From positions 1-64,000 of the forward strand of contig JASBRV010000011.1 in NCBI GenBank assembly GCA_030149295.1: a DNA stretch of 64,000 bases, written 5' to 3'. Of the stretch, positions 9,287 to 19,629 are shown in pieces (positions within the stretch are counted from its first letter, which is position 1; every line of letters starts with the position of its first letter). The DNA comes from Bacteriovoracales bacterium. GTDB lineage: Bacteria > Bdellovibrionota > Bacteriovoracia > Bacteriovoracales > Bacteriovoracaceae. The position numbers and the translations under genes are program-made. Under the pieces are notes generated by a model that had not been told where the DNA came from, ran no database searches, and saw only the letters and a list, made by a program, of their open reading frames with translations.

Positions 9287-10494
9287 GCCGCGATAGCTTT
9301 TGCCTTAGGGATAGTGACGACGAAGCACGTATTCTTGTGCTCGTTATCAACTGCAATATTTCCCCCGTGAAGATCAAGGATTTTCTTACAGAGGCTAAGG
9401 CCTAGGCCAGTCCCCATACCCGGAAGCTTAGAAGTATAGAAGCTATCAAAAATTTGATTTTGCTTTTCTTTAGGAATGCCAAAACCCGAATCAATAAAGC
9501 GCAGGCAATGCTCTTCGTCTCTCTCTTCGTACTCCACATGAATCCAACGAGCACTGATACTCTCTCCCGAGCGTCCAGCGCCATCGTTAAGGGCATCAAT
9601 AGAGTTTGAAAGAAGATTCACAAAGACCTGGTAGAATTGAGTGTGATTGCCAAGCACATTGGGAATACTCTCTTTAGGAAGAGTCACTTTTATAAATGAA
9701 TTCTTAAGTTTACTTTCAAGCATAAGCACCGCTTGATCTAGGCTATCTCTTAGATCACCTATTGTGCGCGGATCATCCTGGCCATGGCGAACAAAGGTCT
9801 TCACCCCATGAATGATCTTTTCAATTTTGGTGCACGTAGCATTTATACTCTCAGCGTCGCTCTGGGCCCTTTCAATATCACCGAGCTTTAAAAGCTTAGG
9901 GATACGATGAGCACGATTCTTAATAACGGTAAGAGGGTTATTAATTTCATGAACAATTCCCGCAACCATCTCTCCTAGTGAAGAGAGACGTTCCATAAGC
10001 GCCATGGACTTTTCCATATGAACAAGCTCAGTGACATCAAGACCAATAATAATCGCCTCATTCCCCTGCTTGAATTTAGTTCCCAGAAGATAGAAGCTGC
10101 GGTCTTGGCCCTTAATATTTACGGTGAGCTCTAGGGAGTGAGTGTCCTCTTTAATATTAAAGAGCTCCTTTGAGAACTCACGAAAGAAAGCTTGCTTTGA
10201 ATGACTTCCAACCTCTTTTCCAATAAAATCCTCGGCTGGCAGTTTAAAAATATCACAAAGCGCTTTATTCACCCCGAGATAATTAAGGTTGTGATCAATC
10301 CAGCTCAATGTACAAGGAGACCAGTCAAACATAATTTGAAAGCGCTCCATCTCCTTAACTTTCTCATCGTAAGCACTTCTTAAGGCCTTAATCTCCCCTT
10401 CAATCACCGCAAGAGAAGACGCATCAGCCCCTTCCTCTTTCAAGGCGGCAAGGGCATTTTCTAAGGCTTTTGAACGGTCTTTGATCGCGGACAT
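9283..10494 (-). CDS. PAS-domain sensor histidine kinase
   Basis: PAS region, H-box GIVHEINNPLTVI, HATPase FIDSGFGIPKE and GTGLGLSLCKKI. Confidence 0.93.
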   Translation of the reverse strand: MSAIKDRSKALENALAALKEEGADASSLAVIEGEIKALRSAYDEKVKEMERFQIMFDWSPCTLSWIDHNLNYLGVNKALCDIFKLPAEDFIGKEVGSHSKQAFFREFSKELFNIKEDTHSLELTVNIKGQDRSFYLLGTKFKQGNEAIIIGLDVTELVHMEKSMALMERLSSLGEMVAGIVHEINNPLTVIKNRAHRIPKLLKLGDIERAQSDAESINATCTKIEKIIHGVKTFVRHGQDDPRTIGDLRDSLDQAVLMLESKLKNSFIKVTLPKESIPNVLGNHTQFYQVFVNLLSNSIDALNDGAGRSGESISARWIHVEYEERDEEHCLRFIDSGFGIPKEKQNQIFDSFYTSKLPGMGTGLGLSLCKKILDLHGGNIAVDNEHKNTCFVVTIPKAKAIAA

Positions 10495-10533
10495 GCTGTT
10501 CTTTTCGGCAGGCCATGCCCTTATATTAAGGGA

Positions 10534-12363
10534 TTATTGGATTAATATTTCATTAGGATTCTTAGCCTTCTGTGCCTGATGAAGCCTGAAAAAGGCTCCC
10601 TCACGGGCTGTGAGTTCTTTTTGAGTACCAGACTCAATAAGTTTTCCTTGGTCAAAGACAAAAATCCGATCACAGTGATCAAGAGTTGAGAGACGGTGAG
10701 CGATCATCAGACAAGTTCTTCCCTGCATCACTTTATCAACAGCTTCATGAATAATCTTCTCAAACCATGGGTCGATATTGGCCGTCGCCTCATCAAGAAT
10801 AAGAATTTTAGGGTTTTTGATAAGCACCCGTGTAAGACTAAGAAGTTGGCGCTCACCAACCGAGAGGTTCACTCCCCCATCAAAAATCTCACTTTCAAGG
10901 CCCCAACTTCCAAGATCCATCACTTTCTTAAGACCGGTCACCTCACAGGCCTTAAGTATGACATCATCACTTACAGAGAGATCGGTGCTTAAATTCTGCC
11001 TCCAGGTGCCCCTAAAGATGATGGCGTCTTGACTAACAAAACCAATTTGATCACGAAGGGCATGGCGGTTAAAGTGGCGAATCGAATGACCATCAAAGAG
11101 GATATCCCCTTTTTGAAATTCATAGAGGCGAGATAATAAACTCACCGTTGTCGTCTTGCCACACCCGGTGGTTCCCACAAGACCAATCTTTTCTCCAGCC
11201 CTAATTTGAAAATCAATTCCCTTGAGTACAAAGTCCTCTTTGTTATAGGCCATAAAGACATCTTTAAATTCAATAGCGCCTTGGAGCTCATTTTTAAGGA
11301 GCCCATCTTTTCCAAGCGTCGCCTCTTCTTCCTCGTGCTCTAAGAAAGAGGCCAAGCGCTCAGCACTCGTGAAGGCCTGTTGAATCATATGAACTTCGCG
11401 CGCTAAGGTCATAATGGGGTTAAAGAAGCGCTCACAGTAGCGAATAAAAGTGACAAAGAGACCCACACTCATGGTTCCCGCGAGAACTTTATTTCCCCCA
11501 AACCAGACGAGACCAATAATGGGAGTGGAACATAAGAGGGCAACGAGGGGCCGCGTCCAGCCATAGAGCGTATTCGCTTTGAGATGGCTATTACGATAGT
11601 CATCCACGTAAGTATTGTATTGATCTCGTGACCATGACTCTAGTCCATAGATGCGAATCACTTCCATTCCACTTAAGAATTCAGAAAGCTTGGCATTGAG
11701 GGCAGAATTGGTGCGCGATAAGTTTCGGTTAATCTTTCTCACATGATTTCGAGTCGCATAGACGAAGATGAGCGCCGGAACAACAGAGAGCACTAAAATC
11801 AGCCCTAGAGTAAAGTCCGTCACCAGCATGGCAATCATCGCCATTGTTGCCATAAAGGCGGCGTTAAGAACTCGCCCCATACTAGAAGTAAAGAATTCCT
11901 CAATACCTTCTACATCGTGAGTAACTCTCGTCACAACCCTGCCTTGAGGTTGACGGTCATAGAAACTAATGGGCAGTCCTTGCAAATGATAAAAGAGAGA
12001 CTCACGAATCTTTAAAACGGTCAAAGAGCTGTACTTACTTAAGAGTGTTCTTCCAAGCCACATGGTCCCTAGAGAGAAGACCTCAACCCCGATCACAAAG
12101 CCCGCTAACCAATAGGATCGCTCAAGGTCGCGAGGAAGAAGCCCATCTTCTACAAGGCTTCCCATAAGCCTTGCTGAAGCAATACTAAAAAGAGAACTCG
12201 CCAGCATGAGGGCAAGCCCTAGGAGAATGAAGCCTTTATAATCTTTGGCAAAGCCAATAATTTTCTTAAAAGAGGCCGCATCACTTAACTTAAACTTTTG
12301 GATATTCTCATCTGACTGCTCATCAGCATGGAGAAAGGACTTCTTTTTCTTACTCATGGCCAA
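10534..12363 (-). CDS. ABC transporter, fused permease/ATPase (subunit B)
   Basis: TM domain; Walker A GTTGCGKTT; LSVGERQ; Walker B ILILDEATANID. Confidence 0.95.
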   Translation of the reverse strand: MAMSKKKKSFLHADEQSDENIQKFKLSDAASFKKIIGFAKDYKGFILLGLALMLASSLFSIASARLMGSLVEDGLLPRDLERSYWLAGFVIGVEVFSLGTMWLGRTLLSKYSSLTVLKIRESLFYHLQGLPISFYDRQPQGRVVTRVTHDVEGIEEFFTSSMGRVLNAAFMATMAMIAMLVTDFTLGLILVLSVVPALIFVYATRNHVRKINRNLSRTNSALNAKLSEFLSGMEVIRIYGLESWSRDQYNTYVDDYRNSHLKANTLYGWTRPLVALLCSTPIIGLVWFGGNKVLAGTMSVGLFVTFIRYCERFFNPIMTLAREVHMIQQAFTSAERLASFLEHEEEEATLGKDGLLKNELQGAIEFKDVFMAYNKEDFVLKGIDFQIRAGEKIGLVGTTGCGKTTTVSLLSRLYEFQKGDILFDGHSIRHFNRHALRDQIGFVSQDAIIFRGTWRQNLSTDLSVSDDVILKACEVTGLKKVMDLGSWGLESEIFDGGVNLSVGERQLLSLTRVLIKNPKILILDEATANIDPWFEKIIHEAVDKVMQGRTCLMIAHRLSTLDHCDRIFVFDQGKLIESGTQKELTAREGAFFRLHQAQKAKNPNEILIQ

Positions 12364-14053
12364 CCTCCATTACATGATCACAGTACTTAAGAGTAGATTC
12401 ACGGTGGGCCACCCAGACGAGTGTCTCTTCTTTTAAGAGCTCATCAAGATTCGTGAGTATCTTCTCTTCCGTGACGGTGTCTACTGCGCTTAAACAGTCA
12501 TCAAAGAAGTAGACCTGACATTGGCGGGCAAGGGCACGGGCCAGTGTTAAGCGCTGTTTTTGCCCCCCACTTAAGTTGATCCCCCATTCGCCAAGGGGTG
12601 TATCAAGCTGATCGGGAAAGCGGCGCACATCCTCATCAAGACAAGCTAACTTTAAATAATGCCAAACCTCATCATCGCTGAGATTGCGATCAAGCCTAAC
12701 ATTTTCGCGAATGGTATCGGCAAAGAGAAAAGGTTTTTGGGGGACATAGCCAATGAGCGTCCTAAGAAAGCCGTGACTATAGTGCTGAAAGGGCTCCCCC
12801 ATGAAAGTAAGCACACCAGCGTGCTGGCGCTCAACCCCACTAAGAAGACGAACCAAAGTTGATTTCCCAGCACCAATGGGTCCGGTAATCCCTATGCGCT
12901 GACCTTTTCTGATAGTGAGGTAAATATTTTCAAGAACTGCGGAGTCTCCATCATCATAAGTAAAGTCGAGATTCTCTACGCTAATAACAACTTCGCCCTT
13001 TGGGTTCTCACTTGTTCTGTCGTTAAGATGAGGGTCTTTATCATGATGAAAAATTTCACTGAGGCGCTCTAGTGAAGTAAAGGCCTTCTTCCACTCAGAA
13101 ATAATAAAACCCAGTTCCGCAAGAGGGTCTTGCAGAAGAAAGATGAGCCCCTGCATGGCCACAAAGTCACCAATTGAAATACGCCCTTCCCTCACAAAGG
13201 GAATCCCCACCAAAAAGAGGACAATATAAGAGAGAATACTGCCACTTCCCATGACCGGAATATAGCGAAGAGAGGTAAAGACAGCGTTAAGCCTCTTTTC
13301 CCGATAGCCTTCTGCACTCTCCATCATTCTCTTAAACCAAAAGTGACCTGATTGATTCACCCTTTGCAGGCGAATCGTTGAGACAACCTGAGTGGTGAGA
13401 TCATTAAAGTGACCAAGATACTCTTGAGCACTTCGGTAGCGATTCATCTCAAGGTGGCTTAACTTTTTAACAAAGTAAGGAAGAACAATCATGATGCCCA
13501 CCGAGGCTAAGGAGAGAGGCACGTTAATTGAGAGCATCGCAAAGAGAGTAAAGAAACCAAGAAAGGCCACATCAAAAATGGCAACAAGGGTGAAGCCATA
13601 AATGAATCGTCCTCGATTGACATCAGAAGTATTGGCGTTCATTAAAACGCCTTTCGTAAAATGACGAATGAGATCCCCTTGCTTAAAGAAGCGCACATTA
13701 TCCCAAACGGTTTCTTTGAGTTGCGAAGAGGCCATATGAGTCTGGCGCGCCAGAGTCATGCGCCACCCCATTCTAAAGAAGAAGAGAAATACCCGCGCAC
13801 CAACAAGGAGCATAAAGAGACGAAAGAAAGTATCGCGCTCGGAGACACCTTGAAGTAAGGAGGGCAGATCTTCTTTGGCAAAGAAATCTAAAATCCAGCC
13901 CATGGTCCTCGTGACTAAGACCTGAGAGAAGGCGGTAAAGAGGACAAAGAGAATTCCTAAGAGGTAGATGGGCTTATTCTCCATAATAAAGGAGAACCAT
14001 CTCTTCTTGCCTAATTTATAGTGATTTTTTTGAGTTGTTGAGGCCGCTGACAT
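12350..14053 (-). CDS. ABC transporter, fused permease/ATPase (subunit A)
   Basis: TM domain; Walker A GPIGAGKST; LSGGQKQR; Walker B VYFFDDCLSAVD; overlaps the next gene by 14 nt. Confidence 0.95.
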   Translation of the reverse strand: MSAASTTQKNHYKLGKKRWFSFIMENKPIYLLGILFVLFTAFSQVLVTRTMGWILDFFAKEDLPSLLQGVSERDTFFRLFMLLVGARVFLFFFRMGWRMTLARQTHMASSQLKETVWDNVRFFKQGDLIRHFTKGVLMNANTSDVNRGRFIYGFTLVAIFDVAFLGFFTLFAMLSINVPLSLASVGIMIVLPYFVKKLSHLEMNRYRSAQEYLGHFNDLTTQVVSTIRLQRVNQSGHFWFKRMMESAEGYREKRLNAVFTSLRYIPVMGSGSILSYIVLFLVGIPFVREGRISIGDFVAMQGLIFLLQDPLAELGFIISEWKKAFTSLERLSEIFHHDKDPHLNDRTSENPKGEVVISVENLDFTYDDGDSAVLENIYLTIRKGQRIGITGPIGAGKSTLVRLLSGVERQHAGVLTFMGEPFQHYSHGFLRTLIGYVPQKPFLFADTIRENVRLDRNLSDDEVWHYLKLACLDEDVRRFPDQLDTPLGEWGINLSGGQKQRLTLARALARQCQVYFFDDCLSAVDTVTEEKILTNLDELLKEETLVWVAHRESTLKYCDHVMEVGHE

Positions 14054-14175
14054 TGCAAAATTCTAGGGTCTTTGAGCTCATTTGAGAAGGATTTTTCCAA
14101 GCTCCAATGCTTTACAAAGGCCAATATTCATCGCGCATGCGTCATATTCTTACTGCTTAAATGACAGGTTTTTAT

Positions 14176-14778
14176 TTAGAAAACAAAACCACCACTAAGA
14201 GCAAGGGGCACAAAGTTCTTATAGGGTCCAAGGGTTACATACTCAAGACCAACATTAGCAAAGACGTATTTCCATTGCCAGTGATAAGCAAGGCCGATTT
14301 GACTGCCAAAGCGCTCTTCCCCAGGTTTTAAAACCTCTTGCCCATCGACTTCTAGTCCAGCAACCAGATCATTTTCTTCTTGCTTATTATAGTGAGCCCC
14401 AAAGCGAAAGAGAAGGCCATCACTAAAAGCGCTCTTTTCTTTTCCAAGGTAGATATTACCCATGACAGCATAGTGCCTAAGCCCCGGAATAAAACCAAGA
14501 TCATCACTGCCTGCGACCTTTCCTTGAAACTTTCCGGCCATAACGCCTAGAGAGAATTGACGATAAACTTTAAATTCAAGGCCCGCCTGCATTAGATTAC
14601 CAAGATAGCGATACTCGACGGCCACTCTTCTCTTTCTCTCTTCTTTGATCTCAAGAGAAACAGCACTTTCATAGACGACTTCATCCGACTCTCGTGGTGA
14701 AGAAGGTTCAATATCAATTTCCTGACCTAGGGTATGGGCACTAAGAAAAAGGCAGAAGAGAATATATACTCTTATCAT
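14176..14778 (-). CDS. Exported outer-membrane-like protein
   Basis: Signal peptide; alternating aromatic/hydrophobic strands; overlaps upstream gene by 4 nt. Confidence 0.6.
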   Translation of the reverse strand: MIRVYILFCLFLSAHTLGQEIDIEPSSPRESDEVVYESAVSLEIKEERKRRVAVEYRYLGNLMQAGLEFKVYRQFSLGVMAGKFQGKVAGSDDLGFIPGLRHYAVMGNIYLGKEKSAFSDGLLFRFGAHYNKQEENDLVAGLEVDGQEVLKPGEERFGSQIGLAYHWQWKYVFANVGLEYVTLGPYKNFVPLALSGGFVF

Positions 14779-15779
14779 TGATCAATACTCACTTTGAGGC
14801 GCAGTAGCTTTGACTTTCCTCCAAGAACAAAAGAAGGCAAGGCATCCTCACCCTGTCTAAAATTAGGCAGAGCATAGGCTTCATTAAAATCAAAGGTAAT
14901 GTCATCAAAGACGGTGCTCGTAGCAACATCAACACTGACTCCCTTCATGCCAATAATCAAGGGGGCTACACTTTGCTCAGGGTCTTCAAGATAGAAATCA
15001 ATCATTCCTTTCAAAGGAGGATAAACTTGATTAAGAGCATTTAAAACGCCATCAATCACCCCAAGAAGCTTAACAGGTTTTTTGATAAAGTTTCGAACAT
15101 GTTCTCTTTCCGCTTGAGTGTCCACGTCTTCAAAACTCAGCACTGCTCCCTCGGCAATGGTCACATGCTTAATTTCTCGTAAACTACTCTCAGGGTCCTC
15201 ACTCACTTCCTCAATGGGAATGATAATTCCCTTGAGTGGATTCTTGGCAAAGAACTGCGCAAAGTAGAGACCATCCCTTTTGCCAAAGCGCACCTTAAGC
15301 GTCTGATCAAGAATGTCTCTGACCTCAGGCCCCACGGCTGAGTTGGTTAGTTTTTCAAAAGCTTCAACAAGAATCATAATATCGCGATAGGCAATTTCGT
15401 ATTCACCAATTTCAGCAAAGTAGCGCAGAATATAACTTGTTAAAGTGATGCCATCAGCGACTTCATAATCGCTACTCATATTATTCGCTATTGTTAAAAT
15501 ATTAAGGGCGACCTTCTTCATCTGGGCCTCTGAAAGACCAACATTTCCAAAGATCGTAGTTTGGGCCTCGGCCGCTAAGTAGCGATAAGGTGCCCTTCCC
15601 TGATCGGTTCCTAGAAGGAGAAAAGCAAAGAGACTGAAAAGCGTTAGCAGGCGAAAAAGAGAGCTCTGCTTTTTTGGGGAGGACTTCTTTTTCTTTTTAA
15701 CACTCTTTTGAGGACGCACTCTTACCTGCACCTTTTCAGGCGCTCTCTGGCGAGAAAAACTAGGTCTTTGTACGGCCAA
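14775..15779 (-). CDS. Membrane-anchored hypothetical protein
   Basis: Basic N-terminus then a single TM (LFRLLTLFSLFAFLLLG); long ORF. Confidence 0.6.
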   Translation of the reverse strand: MAVQRPSFSRQRAPEKVQVRVRPQKSVKKKKKSSPKKQSSLFRLLTLFSLFAFLLLGTDQGRAPYRYLAAEAQTTIFGNVGLSEAQMKKVALNILTIANNMSSDYEVADGITLTSYILRYFAEIGEYEIAYRDIMILVEAFEKLTNSAVGPEVRDILDQTLKVRFGKRDGLYFAQFFAKNPLKGIIIPIEEVSEDPESSLREIKHVTIAEGAVLSFEDVDTQAEREHVRNFIKKPVKLLGVIDGVLNALNQVYPPLKGMIDFYLEDPEQSVAPLIIGMKGVSVDVATSTVFDDITFDFNEAYALPNFRQGEDALPSFVLGGKSKLLRLKVSIDQ

Positions 15780-15890
15780 AATCCCTCCTTATCTGTCAAA
15801 AAGTTAGACAGCTGCAACGTTGATAAACACGCTAGAAATACCTTTAAAGGCCCTAAGACCTGTTAAATGGATTTTCTAAACTTGTGCTTA

Positions 15891-16478
15891 TTATTGTTGC
15901 AAGGAGAGGGCCAAGATGGCCTTTCGAATATCTAAAAGAGCACTCGGGATCGTCTCTTTGTCCCAAGCAAGATGAAGGGATTCGCGAATATCTTTGCATT
16001 CCCTTTCTTCGTCCACGACCGCTTCCTCACGGGCTTCGAGAAGAACTTGTGAACTTGAACAGCTCTTGCCCTCTAGCTCTTTTTGTTTGGAAGGATTAAA
16101 GCCTAAACAGCCATAGGGTTTAAACTGAGGAGGGATAGGACAGCCCTTGGATTGAAAGAGAAAGAAGGGACAGGTATAGGTTTTTCGCATGAAATGACCG
16201 CCACCTATTGAAGGCCGATGATCAAGGCGAAACTCTTTAATATTTTCTTTAAGCTTTTCTTCGAGCTCTTCATTCCACAGCTCGTTATCAACAAGGTAGA
16301 AGTAGAGGTCTAACGCCTCTACTGTTGTCATCTGCATGCTATTTCCAACAAATGTACAGCAATGACCTGGGCAATTGGCGCAAGTAATCTCTTCAGTCTC
16401 GAGTCCATTCATCGTTTCGATCAGCACCTGGCGGCGGCTATAACTATCTGATTTTATGAGGCTTCTCGTCTTATCCAT
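15891..16478 (-). CDS. YkgJ-type cysteine-cluster protein
   Basis: CANCPGHCCTF...TCPFF...GCPIPPQFKPYGCLGFNP. Confidence 0.75.
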   Translation of the reverse strand: MDKTRSLIKSDSYSRRQVLIETMNGLETEEITCANCPGHCCTFVGNSMQMTTVEALDLYFYLVDNELWNEELEEKLKENIKEFRLDHRPSIGGGHFMRKTYTCPFFLFQSKGCPIPPQFKPYGCLGFNPSKQKELEGKSCSSSQVLLEAREEAVVDEERECKDIRESLHLAWDKETIPSALLDIRKAILALSLQQ

Positions 16479-16564
16479 CGGTACCTTTACGCCCTAAACA
16501 ACGCAACGTGTAATTTGTTCTCAAAGTGCTTGAACACCCTCTAAAGATGATAGAGTGGCGCTCT

Positions 16565-17566
16565 ATGATAAAGACCACACGATACCTTGAAAGTCATCTG
16601 TTAAATTGGCTTCTTGTAACCCTGATAGGGCTTGTCCTCACAAGTTGCGGCGGGGGTAATGGTGAAGTCGGAATCACTCCAACAGCTGATGATCAGGCCC
16701 TTAGTGAAAAAGTCGTCAGTGAGTTCTCCATCGGTCCTACATGGGACGCCTTAAAAGTGAGCTCAGAATTTCTCTTTGAAAGAAATGATTTCTTAACGGC
16801 ACGCCTTGCCGCCAATACCGTTAAGGTGACGACCGTCCATCGCACGGGAACTGGGTTTTACCTTGGCAAACATCTCGGTCACCATATCATTGCCACAACC
16901 GCCCATGGTCTTGTGAATGTTCCAAGCTGTAAATTTTCAACAGTTCTCATCCAATTTCCCATGGCCAAGAAAGTCTATACTTGTAAGGAACTCATTGGGA
17001 TTTGGGCCGATGTCGATTACGCGATGCTGGCGCTTAAGGCGGAACCAGAGGAAGATGAGTTCTTCGCCACCTTAAACCCGCTAAAGCTAGCGCCCCTTTC
17101 AGGCAACCCCTTACAGGGCACTCCCCTCATGAGTATGGGCTTTGGTTCAGTTCTTAATAACGATAATCAGCTCACCCTTAAAGAGGATCGTTACTGCACC
17201 AACCTTTCTCCTCAATTTGCGAGAATGAATAATGGCGATGAAAGAATCCCAAGAAAGATTCCAAGCTTTGCCGTGGGCTGTGACCTCAGTCCAGGTGACA
17301 GTGGCAGTGCACTTGTGGATAAAAGAAATGGTCGCGTCGTCGGTATGGTCTGGTCCATCATGAAACCCAAATCACCCTTTGTGAAGTCAGCCGCTTTCTT
17401 AGAAGACATCCTCTCACAAAGCGAACCCAACGTATGGGAGGATTTCGGCTACGCTGTTCCTGTAAGTAGTATTCGCAGAAGCCTTCAAATATGGGCCAAT
17501 CGAGTCGAAGTCAGTCTTCCGATGAGAAAGCGCCGCCGTATTGTCCTTAAAATTCTTGATCAATAA
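16565..17566 (+). CDS. Trypsin-like serine protease, predicted lipoprotein
   Basis: Lipobox LTSC; TTAHGL (His), DVDYAML (Asp), GDSGSAL (Ser); start moved to 16565. Confidence 0.83.
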   Translation: MIKTTRYLESHLLNWLLVTLIGLVLTSCGGGNGEVGITPTADDQALSEKVVSEFSIGPTWDALKVSSEFLFERNDFLTARLAANTVKVTTVHRTGTGFYLGKHLGHHIIATTAHGLVNVPSCKFSTVLIQFPMAKKVYTCKELIGIWADVDYAMLALKAEPEEDEFFATLNPLKLAPLSGNPLQGTPLMSMGFGSVLNNDNQLTLKEDRYCTNLSPQFARMNNGDERIPRKIPSFAVGCDLSPGDSGSALVDKRNGRVVGMVWSIMKPKSPFVKSAAFLEDILSQSEPNVWEDFGYAVPVSSIRRSLQIWANRVEVSLPMRKRRRIVLKILDQ

Positions 17567-17567
17567 T

Positions 17568-18002
17568 TTAAGGTTTCACAAGACTTTCTTTTAGTGACTT
17601 AAGCACGAGATTTAAACTCTCCATACTCTTTTTAAGCGTCTCAACTTCCTTTTGACTTTCTTCTAATTTCTTTTCAAGCTCTTCAATTTTCTTCTCACTC
17701 GATTCACTCTTCTTGCCTTCCTTGTCCTTTGAAAGAGCACTAAGAGTCATCTTTAAACCTGAAACTTCTTTTTGAAGTTTAGAAATTTCGCCGTCTCGCT
17801 TTTTAAGCTCACTTTGGCGCTTCTTAGTAATATTAGCCTCAAACTCTCCTAGCTTCTTATCAAGACTCAAAAGATATTTTTCAATATGACCTATGCGCTG
17901 ATACTTAGAAACACTCTTTTCCCGAGTGTCTTGGTAGGTGAAGCTTTGAGCGAAGAGAGAAGAAGATAAGAACAGGGACAATGTAAGGATCAGTTTTTTC
18001 AT
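17568..18002 (-). CDS. Exported coiled-coil protein
   Basis: Signal peptide MKKLILTLSLFLSSSLFAQS then K/E-rich heptads; start moved inside ORF 17568..18062. Confidence 0.65.
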   Translation of the reverse strand: MKKLILTLSLFLSSSLFAQSFTYQDTREKSVSKYQRIGHIEKYLLSLDKKLGEFEANITKKRQSELKKRDGEISKLQKEVSGLKMTLSALSKDKEGKKSESSEKKIEELEKKLEESQKEVETLKKSMESLNLVLKSLKESLVKP

Positions 18003-18048
18003 AAATTCATTATAGGTCAAATTCATGTTTTTTGATATCCTACGCCCT

Positions 18049-19140
18049 ATGAAAACTATCATGACTTTTTTGAGTTGCCTGTCTTTCTCTCTATTGGCGC
18101 AAACAGAACCCTTCTTTACGGAATCTGGTCAGGCCTTTTCTTTTAAGGATCAAGAGGATATTGCTTTTGATCCCCGTGGAAAATTTTCGACCAATTCAGT
18201 TCTTATTGTAAGAGATCAAACTATACTCTACGAGCGTTATGCCAATGGTTTTGACAAAGAAAAACCCCACCGCCTTTGGAGTATGACAAAGTCGTTAAGC
18301 TCTCTTCTTGTAGGAATGCGCTTAAAGGATCTCGACCTGACACCAGAGCGCCCCATCAGCGCGGACCTCCCCACGCTCTCCTCTTATTTTAAAGACCAGA
18401 TCACTGTGCGCCACCTCTTGCACATGAGCAGTGGTCTCAATTGGAATGAGTTCTATGAGCGTAATCCCTTTCAAAGTGATGTCATTGAAATGCTCTACCT
18501 TTCAAAGGATATGGGGAAATTTGTGGCCTCAAAAGAAAGTATCGCCGCCCCCGGAACTCGCTTTCATTACTCAAGTGGCGAGACGAACCTGCTGATGGAT
18601 TGGTTTAAAAAGACTTTTAAAAATGATTTTCAGGCCCATGACCTCTATCCCCAAAAGAGACTCTTTGACCCACTCGAAGTAAAAGATGCGACTTGGGAGC
18701 AAGATGCAAGTGGCACCTTCGTTGGCAGCAGCTATGCCTATATGAGCCCGCGCTCCCTGGCTAAAATTGGTCTACTTGTTCTCAACGAAGGAAAGTGGCC
18801 ATTAAAAGAGAGTGAAGAGCAAAGCCAACTCGTCGATCCCCTCTACCTTAAGGATAGCTTCAAACTCGCTCCAAGCGTGTGCCAGACCAATCTTTCCAAT
18901 CTTATGAAGGGCTCATCCTATGGCCAACACTGGTGGCTTAATAAAGCGTGTCCTGGAAAAGAGAAGCCTTTTGATAAAGTATCTGAAGATATTATCTTAG
19001 CCTATGGTCATCATGGGCAGACCCTTGTCCTCTTTCCCAAGCACAATGTTGTCGCCATACGCTTTGGTGCCGACAAGGAAGGAACCTTTAGCCGCTACAA
19101 GTGGATAACCTCAATTTCAAAGGAGCTTAATAATGACTAG
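18049..19140 (+). CDS. Beta-lactamase-family serine hydrolase, exported
   Basis: SMTKSLSSLLVG (SxxK), YSSGE, YGHHGQ; start moved to 18049. Confidence 0.87.
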   Translation: MKTIMTFLSCLSFSLLAQTEPFFTESGQAFSFKDQEDIAFDPRGKFSTNSVLIVRDQTILYERYANGFDKEKPHRLWSMTKSLSSLLVGMRLKDLDLTPERPISADLPTLSSYFKDQITVRHLLHMSSGLNWNEFYERNPFQSDVIEMLYLSKDMGKFVASKESIAAPGTRFHYSSGETNLLMDWFKKTFKNDFQAHDLYPQKRLFDPLEVKDATWEQDASGTFVGSSYAYMSPRSLAKIGLLVLNEGKWPLKESEEQSQLVDPLYLKDSFKLAPSVCQTNLSNLMKGSSYGQHWWLNKACPGKEKPFDKVSEDIILAYGHHGQTLVLFPKHNVVAIRFGADKEGTFSRYKWITSISKELNND

Positions 19141-19411
19141 GACTCTCCTCGCCTTATTACTCCTTTCAAGCTGTCAGCCTAAAATTCTAAAAGTTGTAAG
19201 CGCCAATTTTGCCAAAGAATACTGCAGCTGCCTCTTTGTTGAAAAACAAAGCTCAACTTATTGTCGTGACTACGCCAAGCAATTTATCTCTATTGATTCC
19301 TTAGAGAGAACGGAAAATCTTATTCGGGTGCGTGCCTTTGATTTTGAAAGTGAGGCCAGTTTTATTTCTCCTCAGATGGGCTGCAAGCTTACCAGCCATC
19401 CAGAAGGATAA
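19133..19411 (+). CDS. Small putative lipoprotein
   Basis: LLALLLLSSCQPK lipobox; 8-nt overlap with upstream gene. Confidence 0.55.
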   Translation: MTRTLLALLLLSSCQPKILKVVSANFAKEYCSCLFVEKQSSTYCRDYAKQFISIDSLERTENLIRVRAFDFESEASFISPQMGCKLTSHPEG

Positions 19412-19625
19412 GCTTCTTCTTAAGCTCGTCACGCTGACGCTGAAGAAGTTTTTGACGATGCTTAAGTTCTTCACCGTATTTTTGTTCCTCTTCTTGATCG
19501 GCAACAATCGCAGCATCCTCAGTTGGATGGGTCACCTCAGGGTGGCATGAAGGATAATGGAGACCCCATAGGGGCTTTACATTGAGCGCCATGGCTTGAG
19601 TATGAAGCCAAACCAGATTTAACAA
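19389..19625 (-). CDS. Small K/E/Q-rich protein
   Basis: Directly downstream of 19630-21225 on the same strand; TTG start with signal-like LLNLVWLHTQAMA; competing ORF in the region. Confidence 0.4.
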   Translation of the reverse strand: MLNLVWLHTQAMALNVKPLWGLHYPSCHPEVTHPTEDAAIVADQEEEQKYGEELKHRQKLLQRQRDELKKKLILLDGW

Positions 19626-19629
19626 AAAA

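Noticed and set aside
8099-10494. Methyltransferase plus neighbour as a restriction-modification or defence system
   Set aside because: The neighbour is a standard PAS histidine kinase on the opposite strand; no nuclease motif seen.
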